DNA from: Moorella sp. Hama-1
GTDB lineage: Bacteria > Bacillota > DSM-521 > Neomoorellales > Neomoorellaceae
Assembly: GCF_023734095.1 (NCBI RefSeq)
Contig: NZ_AP024620.1
Coordinates: 2,972,501 to 3,036,500, forward strand
DNA: 64,000 bases
Direction: 5' to 3'
Part shown: positions 41,822-50,690 of the stretch, in pieces
How positions within the stretch are numbered: position 1 is the stretch's first letter
Layout of the letters: every line of letters begins with the position of its first letter
Position numbers and translations under genes: made by a program
Notes under the pieces: generated by a model
What the model was told of the DNA's origin: nothing
What the model saw: only the letters and a program-made list of their open reading frames with translations
The model's database searches: none

Positions 41822-42060
41822 GGGCTGGCGGGTATAGCTCCGGGCTCCGGTGGTTCTCGGCGAGCAAACTTGGTGCTCAGCCTTGCTCGACGGCGGGGGT
41901 GGCTTGACTTTATCTCTTTGAATAATCGCAGCGAGGAGCGGAACTCTCAGTTTCTCAACTTACGTTACGATCCCCATCCCGTTCACCGCCGCCTCGCTAC
42001 GGCTTCGCTGAGTTTGCTTATGCCTCGAACCAAGTCGCCCTCCGCTATACCCGCCAGCCC
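41822..42060. repeat. 239-base element with long terminal inverted repeats (MITE-like)
   Basis: GGGCTGGCGGGTATAGC (41822-41838) is the exact complement of the sequence at 42044-42060. The next 35-40 bases inside each arm are also complementary in part (GTGGTTCTCGGCGAGCAAACT against TTGGTTCGAGGCATAAGCAAACT after inversion). There is no coding frame with a domain. No target duplication is visible. It fills most of the 41704-42126 gap. Confidence 0.7.
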
Positions 42061-42126
42061 ATAACAAGGTGTTTGTTAACAGTAACTATTTAAGGTAGAA
42101 CCCTGTTTTCAAAGGAGGTTTGCTCC

Positions 42127-42360
42127 GTGTCCCTGGCAACCTGTAGCTGCCAGTGTACCTATTATAATGACGGCCTGTGTGAGCTGGCCAGCCACCTGGA
42201 CCAGGGCCAGCCCGTTATCTGCCCTTACCAGCAGCCGGCCACCGCCAGCGCCCGGCCCGGCCCGCCAACCCCGGGGTGGGAGGGGCTGCCGCCCGCCTTT
42301 ACCACCACCAGGCACCACCGCTACCCCGGGCCTACAGCACCTGTTGCCCGTCAACGCTGA
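42127..42360 (+). CDS. Small cysteine-rich protein (77 aa), DUF1540-like start
   Basis: The GTG follows a perfect AAAGGAGG at good spacing, strong support for translation. The product starts MSLATCSCQCTYYNDGLCEL and has a further Cys in VICPY, giving five cysteines in the first 35 residues, as in DUF1540-type metal-binding peptides. The tail is Pro/Gly-rich and overlaps the end of the convergent aminopeptidase gene by 29 bases. Probably metal-binding; function unknown. Confidence 0.6.
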   Translation: MSLATCSCQCTYYNDGLCELASHLDQGQPVICPYQQPATASARPGPPTPGWEGLPPAFTTTRHHRYPGPTAPVARQR

Positions 42361-43264
42361 GGCTCGGCCGCAGGAGAATGCCGTCCAGGTGGCTGGGGGC
42401 CTCCACTTGACCGCCGAAGGTGCTGTTATCCCCCAGGGCGATGTGGACCGTGCCCTTGACCTTTTCATCCTCCAGGACATTGCCCGTCAGTTTGGCCAGG
42501 GGGTTCAGACCGATACCCAGCTCGGCGATGTTACGGCTCGCCTCACCGTAACGGTCCAGCATCTCCTTCAGGGCCGTGGCCGTCTCCCCGCCGGCAACCG
42601 CCACGACCCGGCCATGCTCTACCTGGAGCCGTAGAGGTTCTTTGAGAGAACCAAAGCCGGCCAGGGCACCGTCAATGACCAGGGTGCCCCGGGCGGTACC
42701 CTCCACCGGGGCAATATAGGCCTCGCCGGCCGGGAGGTTGCCAAAGTCACCCGGTTGGCGATAGAGTCCCGTGTCAGGTTGGCCCTGCCGCCCGGCAATG
42801 CTGAAGGTTAAATCCGTACCCGCCGGGGTCGTCAGATGTACCTCTTTGCCCCGGGTAAGAATGGCAGCGTAGCGTTCGCAATCAACAGTCATGGCCTGGT
42901 AGTCGACGGCCAGGGTGCGTACCAGCATGTCGGCCGTAGCCCCGGGGAGGGAAGCGATGCGGGCGCCGGTGTCGTTGGCCGCCCGCCGCGCCCGGGTGTG
43001 GGAGAGGGATTTGGCGGTTACCAGGACGACTACCTGGCTCTTGAGCATAGCCGCCGCCACCATGGCCGGCGGCTCCTGGCCGTGGTTGGTCCGGGGCAAA
43101 ATTGTTATGTAAACCACCTCGGCTCCGAGTTCCCGGGCAGCCTGGAAGAAGGCCTCGCCCAGGGGCTGTAGTTCGGTATCAGTAACTATAAGAACCTGCT
43201 CCCCCGCCTTGACGGCCAGGCACTCGGCCAGGGCCAGGCGGCAGGATTGGGTGAGATCGGGCAT
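42332..43264 (-). CDS. M29-like aminopeptidase (short form)
   Basis: 310 residues, ATG after AGGAGCTG. The sequence has the repeated layout of the M29 (AmpS/PepS) family, with the metal-binding region near the end: GNVLEDEKVKGTVHIALGDN followed by HLDGILLRPSL. The family's full members are about 400 residues, so this is the shorter type seen in clostridia and thermophiles. It probably trims N-terminal residues from peptides in the cytoplasm. Long frames on the opposite strand are shadows. Confidence 0.75.
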   Translation of the reverse strand: MPDLTQSCRLALAECLAVKAGEQVLIVTDTELQPLGEAFFQAARELGAEVVYITILPRTNHGQEPPAMVAAAMLKSQVVVLVTAKSLSHTRARRAANDTGARIASLPGATADMLVRTLAVDYQAMTVDCERYAAILTRGKEVHLTTPAGTDLTFSIAGRQGQPDTGLYRQPGDFGNLPAGEAYIAPVEGTARGTLVIDGALAGFGSLKEPLRLQVEHGRVVAVAGGETATALKEMLDRYGEASRNIAELGIGLNPLAKLTGNVLEDEKVKGTVHIALGDNSTFGGQVEAPSHLDGILLRPSLSVDGQQVL

Positions 43265-43363
43265 AATAACAGCTCCTTTGGGAATAGGGTTCTGCTAAAA
43301 ATGGTTGCACCTTACAGCAACCGCTACGGGGCTGGCGGTACAGGCTCCATGAGGGGCTCCTTA

Positions 43364-44329
43364 TTACCTTATAATAGCCAGCTCGCTGCCGCAGGCGCGG
43401 CAGCGGCGGCCCTCCAGGCCGGGCCAGGAAACCTGGTAGCCAGTACGGCGGATGACCAGTTCACCGCATACCGGGCAATAGGTGTTATTGGCCTCCGGAT
43501 CGGCCACATTACCCAGATATACATAATGTAAGTGCTCCCGGGCCATCTCCCGAACGCGGCGCATGGTGGCCAGGGGGGTCGGCGGCGCCTGCAGCCGGTA
43601 CTGGGGGAAATAGCGGGAAAAGTGCAGGGGCGTATCCACTCCCAGGTTGCCGGCCACCCAGCGCACCAGTTCCCCCAGTTCGTCCAGGTTGTCATTGAGG
43701 CCGGTGACCAGGAGGGTCGTTATCTCCACATGACTGCCGGCCGCCACCGCTGCTGCCGCCGTCTGGAGGACGGGGCGGTAGTCGCCGTGAACTACTTTAC
43801 GGTAAAACTCCAGGCTGAAGCCCTTGACATCAATATTCCAGGCATCAATCCAGGGCAGGAGTTCTTGTAGCGGCTCCTCCTGGATAAAACCGTTAGTTAC
43901 CATAACGTTCTTCAGACCGGCTTCCCGGGCCTGCCGGGCCGAATAGGTATAAGCGATGCCCAGACTTCCAACTTCCCGGGCCTTGTGCACCAGGTCCGCC
44001 GGGGTAATAACCGCCGTTTCCGGTTCATCCTGGGCGATCTCCCAGTTCTGGCAGAACTGGCAGCTGAAGTTGCAGCCAACGGTCCCGGCCGAAAGGATCC
44101 GGCTGCCGGGATAAAAGTGGTAAAGGGGCTTTTTTTCAATAGGGTCCAGGGCCAGGGAGGAGCAGCGGCCGTAGTTACGGGTAATGAGGCGCCCCGCGCG
44201 GTTTTCCCGCACCCGGCAGACACCCCGTTTGCCGGGGGCGATGACGCAGGTATGGGGGCAGAGGCGACATTCCACCTTCTCCCCGGGTAACTTTACATAA
44301 TATTGGGCTTCATGCAGGGCTTGGACCAT
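43364..44329 (-). CDS. amrS: AmmeMemoRadiSam system radical SAM enzyme
   Basis: 321 residues from the ATG at 44329, spaced six bases from AGAAGGTG; a GTG at 44338 is too close to that site. The radical SAM motif is CNFSCQFCQNW. N-terminal cysteines in CRLCPHTCVI and C-terminal ones in CPVCGELV and CRACGSEL add metal sites. The family is defined by co-occurrence with AMMECR1 and Memo domains, found here in the next gene upstream. The reaction is not established. Confidence 0.87.
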   Translation of the reverse strand: MVQALHEAQYYVKLPGEKVECRLCPHTCVIAPGKRGVCRVRENRAGRLITRNYGRCSSLALDPIEKKPLYHFYPGSRILSAGTVGCNFSCQFCQNWEIAQDEPETAVITPADLVHKAREVGSLGIAYTYSARQAREAGLKNVMVTNGFIQEEPLQELLPWIDAWNIDVKGFSLEFYRKVVHGDYRPVLQTAAAAVAAGSHVEITTLLVTGLNDNLDELGELVRWVAGNLGVDTPLHFSRYFPQYRLQAPPTPLATMRRVREMAREHLHYVYLGNVADPEANNTYCPVCGELVIRRTGYQVSWPGLEGRRCRACGSELAIIR

Positions 44330-44390
44330 AGGTGACACCTTCTTTACCGGACAGACGTGCCACTAAATAAGAAATGAAAATGGTAGACGT

Positions 44391-44422
44391 CCATGCCGGG
44401 ATGACACCCGGCATTATTTTTT
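44391..44422 (+). terminator. Hairpin with T-run between amrS and the Memo-AMMECR1 gene
   Basis: ATGCCGGG-ATGACA-CCCGGCAT followed by TATTTTTT on the plus strand, where no gene is visible upstream within 50 bases. It could be the leader structure of amrS on the minus strand or end an unseen plus-strand transcript. Confidence 0.4.
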
Positions 44423-44524
44423 AACCACTATAGTTAAACCTTACTTAACTAGTCAACACCCACCAGCCCCCTACCTTCTCCGTCTCTCCTCCGTTTTATG
44501 GACACTTGGCTTATAAAGCGAGAT

Positions 44525-46039
44525 TTAATGATAGCGCGTCACCTTGAACCGCTCCAGCTGGTAGGGTTCATCGGGGCCGATACCGCCCTTCTGGCGGGCA
44601 ATGGCCACCTGTTCTTCGACGGTATCCACCCCTTCCAGGTCGGGCAGGAGCAAGCCCCGTCGCCGGCCACGGCTGACGATGACGCCGTAAACCCTGGGGT
44701 CCAAGTCGGCCAGGGTGGCCGGTTCCGGTGCACCCAGGACATCTACTGAATACTGGAGTTCGGGCAGTTCGTCCACTGTGACCGGGGGAAAGCGGGGGTC
44801 CTCCAGGCCGGCGGCCAGGGCGTTATAAATTATCTCCTGGGCCAGGTTTTCCCTGGTAGGGCCGATGGTACCGATGCAGCCCCTTAAGCTTCCGTGCTTC
44901 TTCAAAGAGACGAAGGCTCCGGCCCGGCCGGCCAGTTCCAGGGGTAGGTGGTCAGGTACGGGTAGCACCCGGCCGGTTCGCAGGTAGTGCTCCAGGCTCT
45001 GACGGGCCAGGCGCACCGGCAGGGATTCCCCGGCGTTCCTGGCTTCCCCGGGTTTCCCGGTTTCCCCCGTTTCCCCGGACCCCTCTGTTTCCCCGGATTC
45101 CCCGCTTTCCCAGGACGCCCCGTTTTCTGCCGCTTCCCCTCCGGCTGCTCCGGGCTTGCCGGTTTTCCCGGGGCTTTGCCCTTTCCCGGCCAGCAGGCTG
45201 GTCGCCGGGTCTTCCCCTACCGGTTCCAGGTGGGCCACCAGGTAGCCGACACCAAAGGGCCCTTCATAGGATAAAACCTCGCCCCTGACTTTATGGCCGT
45301 CCAGGGCGCCCAGGCCCATGATGAAGGAACGCAGGCCGCATTCGCCGGCCTCCTCGGCCAGGTCTTCGGGCAGGGCCAGGATTCCTTCGACATCCAGGGC
45401 CGCCAGCAGCCCTTTCACCCTGGCGTCAAACACCTTACCCCGGGGGCTATAACCCGCCGGCGCCCCCGGCAGCAGGCGGTGGGACATATCGCCGCTGGCC
45501 ACCAGGAGGGCCCGGCGGGGGCTGGCTTCGACAGCTTCCGCCAGGGCGGCGCCGAAGGCGTAGAGCTTCTCCCTTTCCATCAAGCTCATGCCCATGGCTA
45601 CCAGGGGCAACGCCAGGCCCGCCCGGCGCAGGTAATAAAGGGGTACCATCATGCCGTGGTCCAGCTCCGGGGTTATATCGTAACGCCGGCAGGCAGCCTC
45701 GTCCAGCCAGACCACTGGCAAACCGGCTTCCCGGGCTTGAGCCGCGATTTTTTGGCCCAGGTCCAGGTCCAGGGAATAGGTAAACTTTACTTCCCCGGCC
45801 CGGAAGGCTCCCAGGTCACCCTTCAGCCTGTCGACGGCCCAGAGGCCCACGGCATCCCGGAAGACCGGCCCGTGGGGGGAAATTATAATCATGACCTCCG
45901 GGTGGTGGGCCGCTACCCTGTTTGCCAGCTCTTGGGCCGCCGTCACCGTGGCTTGAATCCTGGCTACCTCATCACGCCCGACCTCCGGCACCATAATAGG
46001 CGGGTGGGGCATAAAGACCACATCCAGCAACTGTCCCAT
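44525..46039 (-). CDS. AmmeMemoRadiSam protein B-A fusion (Memo + AMMECR1)
   Basis: 504 residues from the ATG at 46039, set by AAGGGGTG; the extension to 46081 has no ribosome site. The N-terminal part (about 1-270) is the Memo/AMMECR1-associated dioxygenase-like domain ([47 protein letters not shown]). The C-terminal part (about 345-504) is AMMECR1 with the hallmark [12 protein letters not shown]. They are joined by a linker of about 65 residues with Gly-Glu-Thr/Ser-Gly repeats. Fusion and amrS next to it form the AmmeMemoRadiSam set. Function unknown. Confidence 0.87.
   Translation of the reverse strand: MGQLLDVVFMPHPPIMVPEVGRDEVARIQATVTAAQELANRVAAHHPEVMIIISPHGPVFRDAVGLWAVDRLKGDLGAFRAGEVKFTYSLDLDLGQKIAAQAREAGLPVVWLDEAACRRYDITPELDHGMMVPLYYLRRAGLALPLVAMGMSLMEREKLYAFGAALAEAVEASPRRALLVASGDMSHRLLPGAPAGYSPRGKVFDARVKGLLAALDVEGILALPEDLAEEAGECGLRSFIMGLGALDGHKVRGEVLSYEGPFGVGYLVAHLEPVGEDPATSLLAGKGQSPGKTGKPGAAGGEAAENGASWESGESGETEGSGETGETGKPGEARNAGESLPVRLARQSLEHYLRTGRVLPVPDHLPLELAGRAGAFVSLKKHGSLRGCIGTIGPTRENLAQEIIYNALAAGLEDPRFPPVTVDELPELQYSVDVLGAPEPATLADLDPRVYGVIVSRGRRRGLLLPDLEGVDTVEEQVAIARQKGGIGPDEPYQLERFKVTRYH
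45035..45180. repeat. Imperfect tandem repeats coding the Gly/Glu linker
   Basis: Units of about nine bases close to TTYCCCGG recur on the plus strand; on the coding strand they give [20 protein letters not shown]-type sequence. Such tracts expand and shrink by slippage. Confidence 0.65.
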
Positions 46040-46401
46040 AAAATCACCCCTTTTAATATGGCCCGGTGCCGATTCTTTCATGTAATTACCGGTACCGGGT
46101 CTTTATCCTCGTAAGTACTCCCTTAAGGATTACTTTACCACATCATCCAGCATTTTGACAGGGTATAAAAAATACTGCTTTTTCGCCGCTGGACTTGACA
46201 GGGGAGGCAGCTTAATAATCTGGAATATCAACAACATCCACGTAGAATTAAGAAGCAGTCTTAACCGGCTGCTTCTTTCTATAGAAAAAAGCCGCCCGCC
46301 GGGACGGCCCCACTATGGTTATCATAACAAAATTTCGGGCTCGCGTAAGGGAAAAAGTCGGGCACGGCTTTTTCGCCGCTGGGAAATCGCCAGGGCTGGC
46401 A
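46040..46401. other. Intergenic region after cwlD
   Basis: Holds the cwlD terminator, a hairpin AAGAAGCAG/CTGCTTCTT (46250-46277) with a poor T-run, and a 16-base direct repeat GCTTTTTCGCCGCTGG at 46177-46192 and 46367-46382. A 92-codon plus-strand frame across it has no ribosome site or recognised domain and is not accepted. Confidence 0.5.
46285..46308 (-). terminator. Terminator of cwlD
   Basis: Minus strand GCCGTCC-CGGC-GGGCGGC (46308-46291) followed by TTTTTT. Confidence 0.75.
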
Positions 46402-47151
46402 TCATGGCCCTTTCTTTTGCGCCTGCCCGGTAGTACCTGCTCCCCCCGGCCCCTTCCCTGCCAGGTAGTTAACAACGCCGGCGTAGATAGCCAAGGCCAT
46501 CTGGCGCTGGTAGTGGGGGTCGGCCAGGAGCTTTTCTTCCTGGGGATTGGAGATAAAGCCGACCTCGACGATGACGGCCGGGATCTGCTGGGTACGCAGG
46601 ACAAAGGCGTCAATGCTCAAGGGTACCCGGTCGGTGTTGGCCAGCCGGCGCTTGATCTCCGCCTGGATGGCTTCCGCCAGCTTTTTCCCCTCCGGTGATT
46701 GGGGGTCATAGAAGAGCTGGGCGCCTTTCTCCCGGCTGTCAAAGGCGTTGCAGTGGATGGAGACAAACATATCAGCGCCGACCTTTTTCGCCAGCTTGAC
46801 CCTCTCTACCAGGTCGTCACCGGATTCCCCTTCATGAACGTTGTCATCCTGGCGGGTCAGGAAAACCCTGGCCCCGCCGCGGCTTAAGAACCCGGCTAGG
46901 TCCTTGCTGATGGCCAGATTGACCCGGTGCTCCGGCGTGCCCCCTGGTCCCATGGCGCCGGAATCAATGCCCCCGTGGCCCGGGTCGACGACCACCACCT
47001 GGTTGGCCACCGCCCAGGAGAGGGCCTGAACGGCCTGTTCCTCCTTTAAGCCCTGGTACCAACCCCAGGCCCACAGGGCGCCCAGTACCACCAGGGCTCC
47101 CATTAAAAGGCTCCGGACGCGCCGCCGGCGAACAACCACTACCCGCGCCAT
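46402..47151 (-). CDS. cwlD: N-acetylmuramoyl-L-alanine amidase
   Basis: 249 residues from the ATG at 47151 behind GGGGAGG. An N-terminal membrane anchor (SLLMGALVVLGALWAWGW) precedes an Amidase_3 domain with zinc ligands in VVDPGHGGIDSGA, the Glu of PEHRVNLAI, FVSIHCNAF and the catalytic Glu of IPAVIVEVGFIS. Size and anchor match CwlD of spore formers, which prepares muramic-delta-lactam in spore cortex. That would imply a sporulating organism, although other anchored amidases look alike. Confidence 0.82.
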   Translation of the reverse strand: MARVVVVRRRRVRSLLMGALVVLGALWAWGWYQGLKEEQAVQALSWAVANQVVVVDPGHGGIDSGAMGPGGTPEHRVNLAISKDLAGFLSRGGARVFLTRQDDNVHEGESGDDLVERVKLAKKVGADMFVSIHCNAFDSREKGAQLFYDPQSPEGKKLAEAIQAEIKRRLANTDRVPLSIDAFVLRTQQIPAVIVEVGFISNPQEEKLLADPHYQRQMALAIYAGVVNYLAGKGPGGAGTTGQAQKKGP

Positions 47152-47269
47152 GGCCCCGCCTCCCCACAATTAACCCCCTAATAAATATGCTCCTGGATAA
47201 TTCGCTAAACCAGGGAAGTATTACCTGCTAAGGGGATAAAATAATTGGGGGCATATTCTTGGGGATGCT

Positions 47270-47285
47270 CAAGGCAAAATAATCC
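47270..47285. repeat. 16-base target duplication of the ISNCY element (left)
   Basis: CAAGGCAAAATAATCC, repeated exactly at 48728-48743 directly after the element. Confidence 0.88.
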
Positions 47286-48727
47286 TGTCAAGGGACAATG
47301 AAAATGTCACTATAAAAACGCCTTAAGGAGACAACGAAAATGTCACCCCCCTTGACTAACAGGCAAGGGATTATCATTGGGTAAAGGCGCTGCTTTTTTA
47401 GTCTGGTTGATAGGCATCCGACGCCAGGGATGATCCGGAGCAGGCTTATGAGCCTTACTGGCCGGAGCTTTTTTAGGGCCTTCAGCTATCACCTTGGGCG
47501 GCTGGGTAAACTCCTGCAGTGCGTAGCAATTACCGCCGTAAAGGGCGCTGAAAGAACCATCCAGATGAGTCAGCACCTCTACTGTAGCCCTTGGGCGCAA
47601 AGGAACGACAGTATTTCCGGTATCCAGTAACTGGTAGGTATGACCCAGGTAGGAGATAGAAGAACCGCGGGACGCCTTGCGTTCCTGGCGCAATGATAGG
47701 ATTTGCTTTAACCTAGCCGGCGCCGGGCAAGGAGCATAAGCCGGTTCCGGGTTGGCTGGGGTAACGGCGAAACGCCGGTTAAACCTCTCGATAAAGCCCG
47801 GCAGGAAGGCGTTGGCCGCCTCCAGGGTAGAGATACCAGCCAGGCGGAGTTCAATCATCAGGCGGCCCTGCAGAGTGCCCCAGAGGCGCTCCACGCGCCC
47901 TTTAGCCTGGGGGGAACGAGCGGGTATATGATTGATCCCCAGCTCGGTAAGGGCCCGGCCAAATTGCGTTAAAGGAGCAGTCTGGCCAGCCAGTTCCTCC
48001 TCGATCGAGAGCCTGTCCTCCTTAGGTGAAAAGAAAATAGTGTGACGGTCGCTGTATAAACTTCTAGGTACCCCAAAGTTTTGCACCAGTTGTAACAGCA
48101 GCTGCAAGTAGCCGTGGAGGCACTCATGAAGTTCAAAATGTAACCCTTGAACCTTGCTGGTAGCATCGTCAATGGAACCGTGCAAAGAAAGTTCCGGGCC
48201 GCGATCCTCCAGCCAAGCAAAAGGGCTGGCGTCGACCTGAGAAAGCAGGCCCGCCTGGGGTAAACGGTCACGCGATTTCTGGCGTTTGGGCGACCTGTGG
48301 GTATGGGCCAAAGGAATACCAGCCCCCTTCAGGATCCGGCCAACAGTCTTAGCAGAAAGGGTTATACCATAGAACTCCTCCAGGAGCTCAGCTACCTGCT
48401 GGCAGCTAGCATCACGAAGAGGGCCCCGGGCCAACATGACCACCTTTTCTCTAGTTTCTTTAGGCGCAGCCTTCTTGGGCGTCCGACCTCTGTTTTTATG
48501 AGCCAGGCCCGCAACACCTTCAGCCTCCATCCTCTCCTTCAAGCGGATGACCTGGCGTTCACTTAAGTCCAGAACCTCAGCAGCTTGCCGGTTAGTGATT
48601 TTGCCTTTAACGGCTTGCTCGATTACAAACACCCTACGCGACTCTTTGGCACTCAAAAAGATTTCTCCCCTCATAGTGACATTATCGCTGTCCGCTTATA
48701 GGGTGACAATATCACTGTCCGGTGACA
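47286..48727 (-). mobile_element. ISNCY/IS1202-like insertion sequence
   Basis: 1,442 bases. The ends match over 25 positions after inversion (TGTCAAGGGACAATGAAAAT against TGTCACCGGACAGTGATATT, then GTCAC in both) and subterminal copies of GACA-N7-TGTCAC repeat inside each end. The flanks are an exact 16-base duplication; long duplications are known for the IS1202 group. The right end lies directly upstream of the -35 box of the ABC exporter, so the element now separates that promoter from its former upstream DNA. Confidence 0.88.
47343..48674 (-). CDS. Transposase, ISNCY/IS1202-like
   Basis: 443 residues. An N-terminal helix-turn-helix (ITNRQAAEVLDLSERQVIRL) is followed by a second HTH-like stretch and an RNase H-type integrase core: LSQVDASPFAWL, LYSDRHTIF and AKGRVERLWGTLQGRL supply the D-D-E residues. 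The frame is intact. The C-terminal tail is basic and Pro-rich. The ATG lies 50 bases inside the right terminal repeat. Confidence 0.9.
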   Translation of the reverse strand: MRGEIFLSAKESRRVFVIEQAVKGKITNRQAAEVLDLSERQVIRLKERMEAEGVAGLAHKNRGRTPKKAAPKETREKVVMLARGPLRDASCQQVAELLEEFYGITLSAKTVGRILKGAGIPLAHTHRSPKRQKSRDRLPQAGLLSQVDASPFAWLEDRGPELSLHGSIDDATSKVQGLHFELHECLHGYLQLLLQLVQNFGVPRSLYSDRHTIFFSPKEDRLSIEEELAGQTAPLTQFGRALTELGINHIPARSPQAKGRVERLWGTLQGRLMIELRLAGISTLEAANAFLPGFIERFNRRFAVTPANPEPAYAPCPAPARLKQILSLRQERKASRGSSISYLGHTYQLLDTGNTVVPLRPRATVEVLTHLDGSFSALYGGNCYALQEFTQPPKVIAEGPKKAPASKAHKPAPDHPWRRMPINQTKKAAPLPNDNPLPVSQGG

Positions 48728-48743
48728 CAAGGCAAAATAATCC
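48728..48743. repeat. 16-base target duplication of the ISNCY element (right)
   Basis: CAAGGCAAAATAATCC; the next base starts the -35 box TTGATC. Confidence 0.88.
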
Positions 48744-48772
48744 TTGATCCGGATACTCCCGGCTGCTAAAAT
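48744..48772 (+). promoter_or_regulatory. Promoter of the DrrAB-type ABC exporter
   Basis: TTGATC (48744-48749), 17 bases, TAAAAT (48767-48772), 52 bases before the GTG start. Confidence 0.7.
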
Positions 48773-48824
48773 TGATTATTAATATCTCCAATCTCACCAC
48801 TAGTTGCCAAAGGAGAGGGGCCCC

Positions 48825-49802
48825 GTGGCCATAATCAGTGTTCAAGACCTGGTCAAGCGCTTCAACGACCTGGAAGCCGTGGCCGGCGTGAGCTTTACCG
48901 TAGAGGAAAAGGAGATTTTTGGTTTCCTGGGCCCCAACGGCGCCGGCAAATCGACGACCATCAAAATGCTCTGCACCCTCTTACGCCCCACGGCGGGCCG
49001 CATCACCCTGGCCGGATTCGACGTGGCCGGCCAGCCGGACGCCGTCCGCCGCGCCATTGGCCTGGTCTTCCAGGACAACTCCCTGGACGACCGCTTAACA
49101 GCGGAAGAGAATTTGCTCTTCCACGGCCTCCTCTACGGCCTCTCCCGGGCGGAAATAAGGGAAAGGATGGAGGAAGTCCTGACCATGGTCGACCTGGCCG
49201 ATCGCCGCCGGGATATTGTCCGCACCTTTTCCGGTGGCATGCGCCGGCGCCTGGAGATTGCCCGCGGCCTCCTGCACCATCCGCAGGTGCTTTTCCTGGA
49301 CGAGCCGACGGTAGGTCTGGATCCCCAGACCCGCAGCGCCATCTGGCAGCATATTCACCGCCTGCGGCAGGAAAAGGACATCACCCTTTTTATGACCACC
49401 CACTATATGGACGAAGCGGAGAACTGCGACCGCATCGCCATCATCGACCACGGCCGCATCCAGGCCCTGGACACCCCGGATAACCTGAAACGCCAGCTGG
49501 GGGGCGACGTGGTCACCATGATGACCGTGGACGATTCCCGGCTCCAGGAGGAGCTAGCCACCCGTTACGGGGTCAAGGTTATTAAGGATGAGGAAGGCCT
49601 GCGCCTGCAGGTGGACGACGGGGCCACCTTTATCCCCCGGGTAGCCGCCGACTTCCGGGGGCAGATCAACAGCATCTCCCTGCGGCGACCCACCCTGGAC
49701 GACGTTTTCTTAAGCCTTACCGGCCGGGCCATCCGGGACGAAAAGCTCTCCGGCGCCGAACGCATGCGCCTAAACCGCCGCCACGGCCGGAGGCGACATT
49801 AG
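48825..49802 (+). CDS. ABC transporter ATP-binding protein (DrrA-like)
   Basis: 325 residues from the GTG at 48825, set by AAGGAGAGGGG; the TTG at 48804 overlaps that site. Walker A GPNGAGKSTTIKML, signature FSGGMRRRLEIARGL, Walker B LFLDEPTVGLDP and the H-loop MTTHYMDEAE are complete. The C-terminal DUF4162-like extension is typical of drug or lipid exporters of the DrrA/NatA group. It is followed after 11 bases by its membrane partner. Confidence 0.92.
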   Translation: MAIISVQDLVKRFNDLEAVAGVSFTVEEKEIFGFLGPNGAGKSTTIKMLCTLLRPTAGRITLAGFDVAGQPDAVRRAIGLVFQDNSLDDRLTAEENLLFHGLLYGLSRAEIRERMEEVLTMVDLADRRRDIVRTFSGGMRRRLEIARGLLHHPQVLFLDEPTVGLDPQTRSAIWQHIHRLRQEKDITLFMTTHYMDEAENCDRIAIIDHGRIQALDTPDNLKRQLGGDVVTMMTVDDSRLQEELATRYGVKVIKDEEGLRLQVDDGATFIPRVAADFRGQINSISLRRPTLDDVFLSLTGRAIRDEKLSGAERMRLNRRHGRRRH

Positions 49803-49813
49803 GAGGAAAATCT

Positions 49814-50608
49814 ATGCAACCCGCTTGGCGTGCCATTTACACCATCTGGTACCGGGAATTTATCCGCTTTATCCGCGAGCGCAGCCGGATCATCGGCATG
49901 ATCGGCCAGCCCCTCCTCTACCTCCTCATCGTCGGCCAGGGAATTTCGGCGGCCATGGGCTTCCGGGGGGTACCGGTCAACGTCCCGGTCAATTATGTCC
50001 AGTTCATGTACCCGGGTATCCTGGGGATGTCCGTCCTCTTTACTTCTATCTTCTCCGGCGTATCCATCATCTGGGACCGGGAGTTTGGCTTCTTAAAGGA
50101 GGTCCTGGTGGCCCCGGTACCTCGCTGGGCTACAGCCCTGGGCAAGGCCCTGGGGGGCAGCACGGTAGCCCTTATCCAGGCCGCCATCATGCTCATCCTG
50201 GCGCCCTTTATCAAGGTGCCCTTGACGCCCCTGATGATCCTCCAGCTCCTGGGGACCCTGTTCTTGATCTCCCTGGCCCTGACCTTTTTCGGCATCGCCA
50301 TCGCCAGCCGCATGGAGACCATGGAGGGTTTCCAGATGATCATGAACTTCCTGGTTATGCCCCTCTTTTTCTTAAGTGGCGCCATCTTCCCCATGACCAA
50401 CCACCCCGGCTGGATGAATTTCCTGATGAAAATCGACCCCTTAACTTACGGGGTCGACGCCCTGCGGCGGATTATCTATGCCGGCGCCGATCCCCGGGTG
50501 CTGGAGTTCCTGGTCCACTACAGCCTGGGCTTCGACCTGGCTATAATCGCCGTTATGGCCTTTGCGCTGGCCATCATCGGCTCCTGGTCCTTCAGCCGGC
50601 AGGAGTAA
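49814..50608 (+). CDS. ABC-2 type transporter permease (DrrB-like)
   Basis: 264 residues, six membrane helices, with the ABC-2 motif around MEGFQMIMNFLVMPLFFLSG near residue 180. The ATG follows AGGAGG. It forms the export channel with the ATPase just upstream. Substrates of DrrAB-type pairs include antibiotics and lipids; none is indicated here. A long overlapping frame on the same strand is a Pro/Gly-rich shadow. Confidence 0.9.
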   Translation: MQPAWRAIYTIWYREFIRFIRERSRIIGMIGQPLLYLLIVGQGISAAMGFRGVPVNVPVNYVQFMYPGILGMSVLFTSIFSGVSIIWDREFGFLKEVLVAPVPRWATALGKALGGSTVALIQAAIMLILAPFIKVPLTPLMILQLLGTLFLISLALTFFGIAIASRMETMEGFQMIMNFLVMPLFFLSGAIFPMTNHPGWMNFLMKIDPLTYGVDALRRIIYAGADPRVLEFLVHYSLGFDLAIIAVMAFALAIIGSWSFSRQE

Positions 50609-50629
50609 AAAAACGGCCCCGAAGGGCCG
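50605..50629 (-). terminator. Terminator of the osmC-type/symporter operon
   Basis: CGGCCC-TTCG-GGGCCG (50629-50614) followed by TTTTTTTAC on the minus strand, about 60 bases after the symporter stop; on the plus strand it follows the exporter stop. Confidence 0.8.
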
Positions 50630-50690
50630 CCCAAAAAACTCTTTCTGGAAAAAAGTTGTCTTCCCGGACCCTCTTATTTTATTCCAAAGT

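Noticed and set aside
44391-44422. Small plus-strand RNA ending at the hairpin near amrS
   Set aside because: No promoter is visible in the short stretch before it; recorded only as a hairpin.
45035-45180. CRISPR-like array
   Set aside because: Short imperfect units with no spacers, inside a coding gene; it encodes a Gly/Glu linker.
46155-46433. 92-codon plus-strand frame after cwlD
   Set aside because: No ribosome site, no domain, and it runs through the cwlD terminator.
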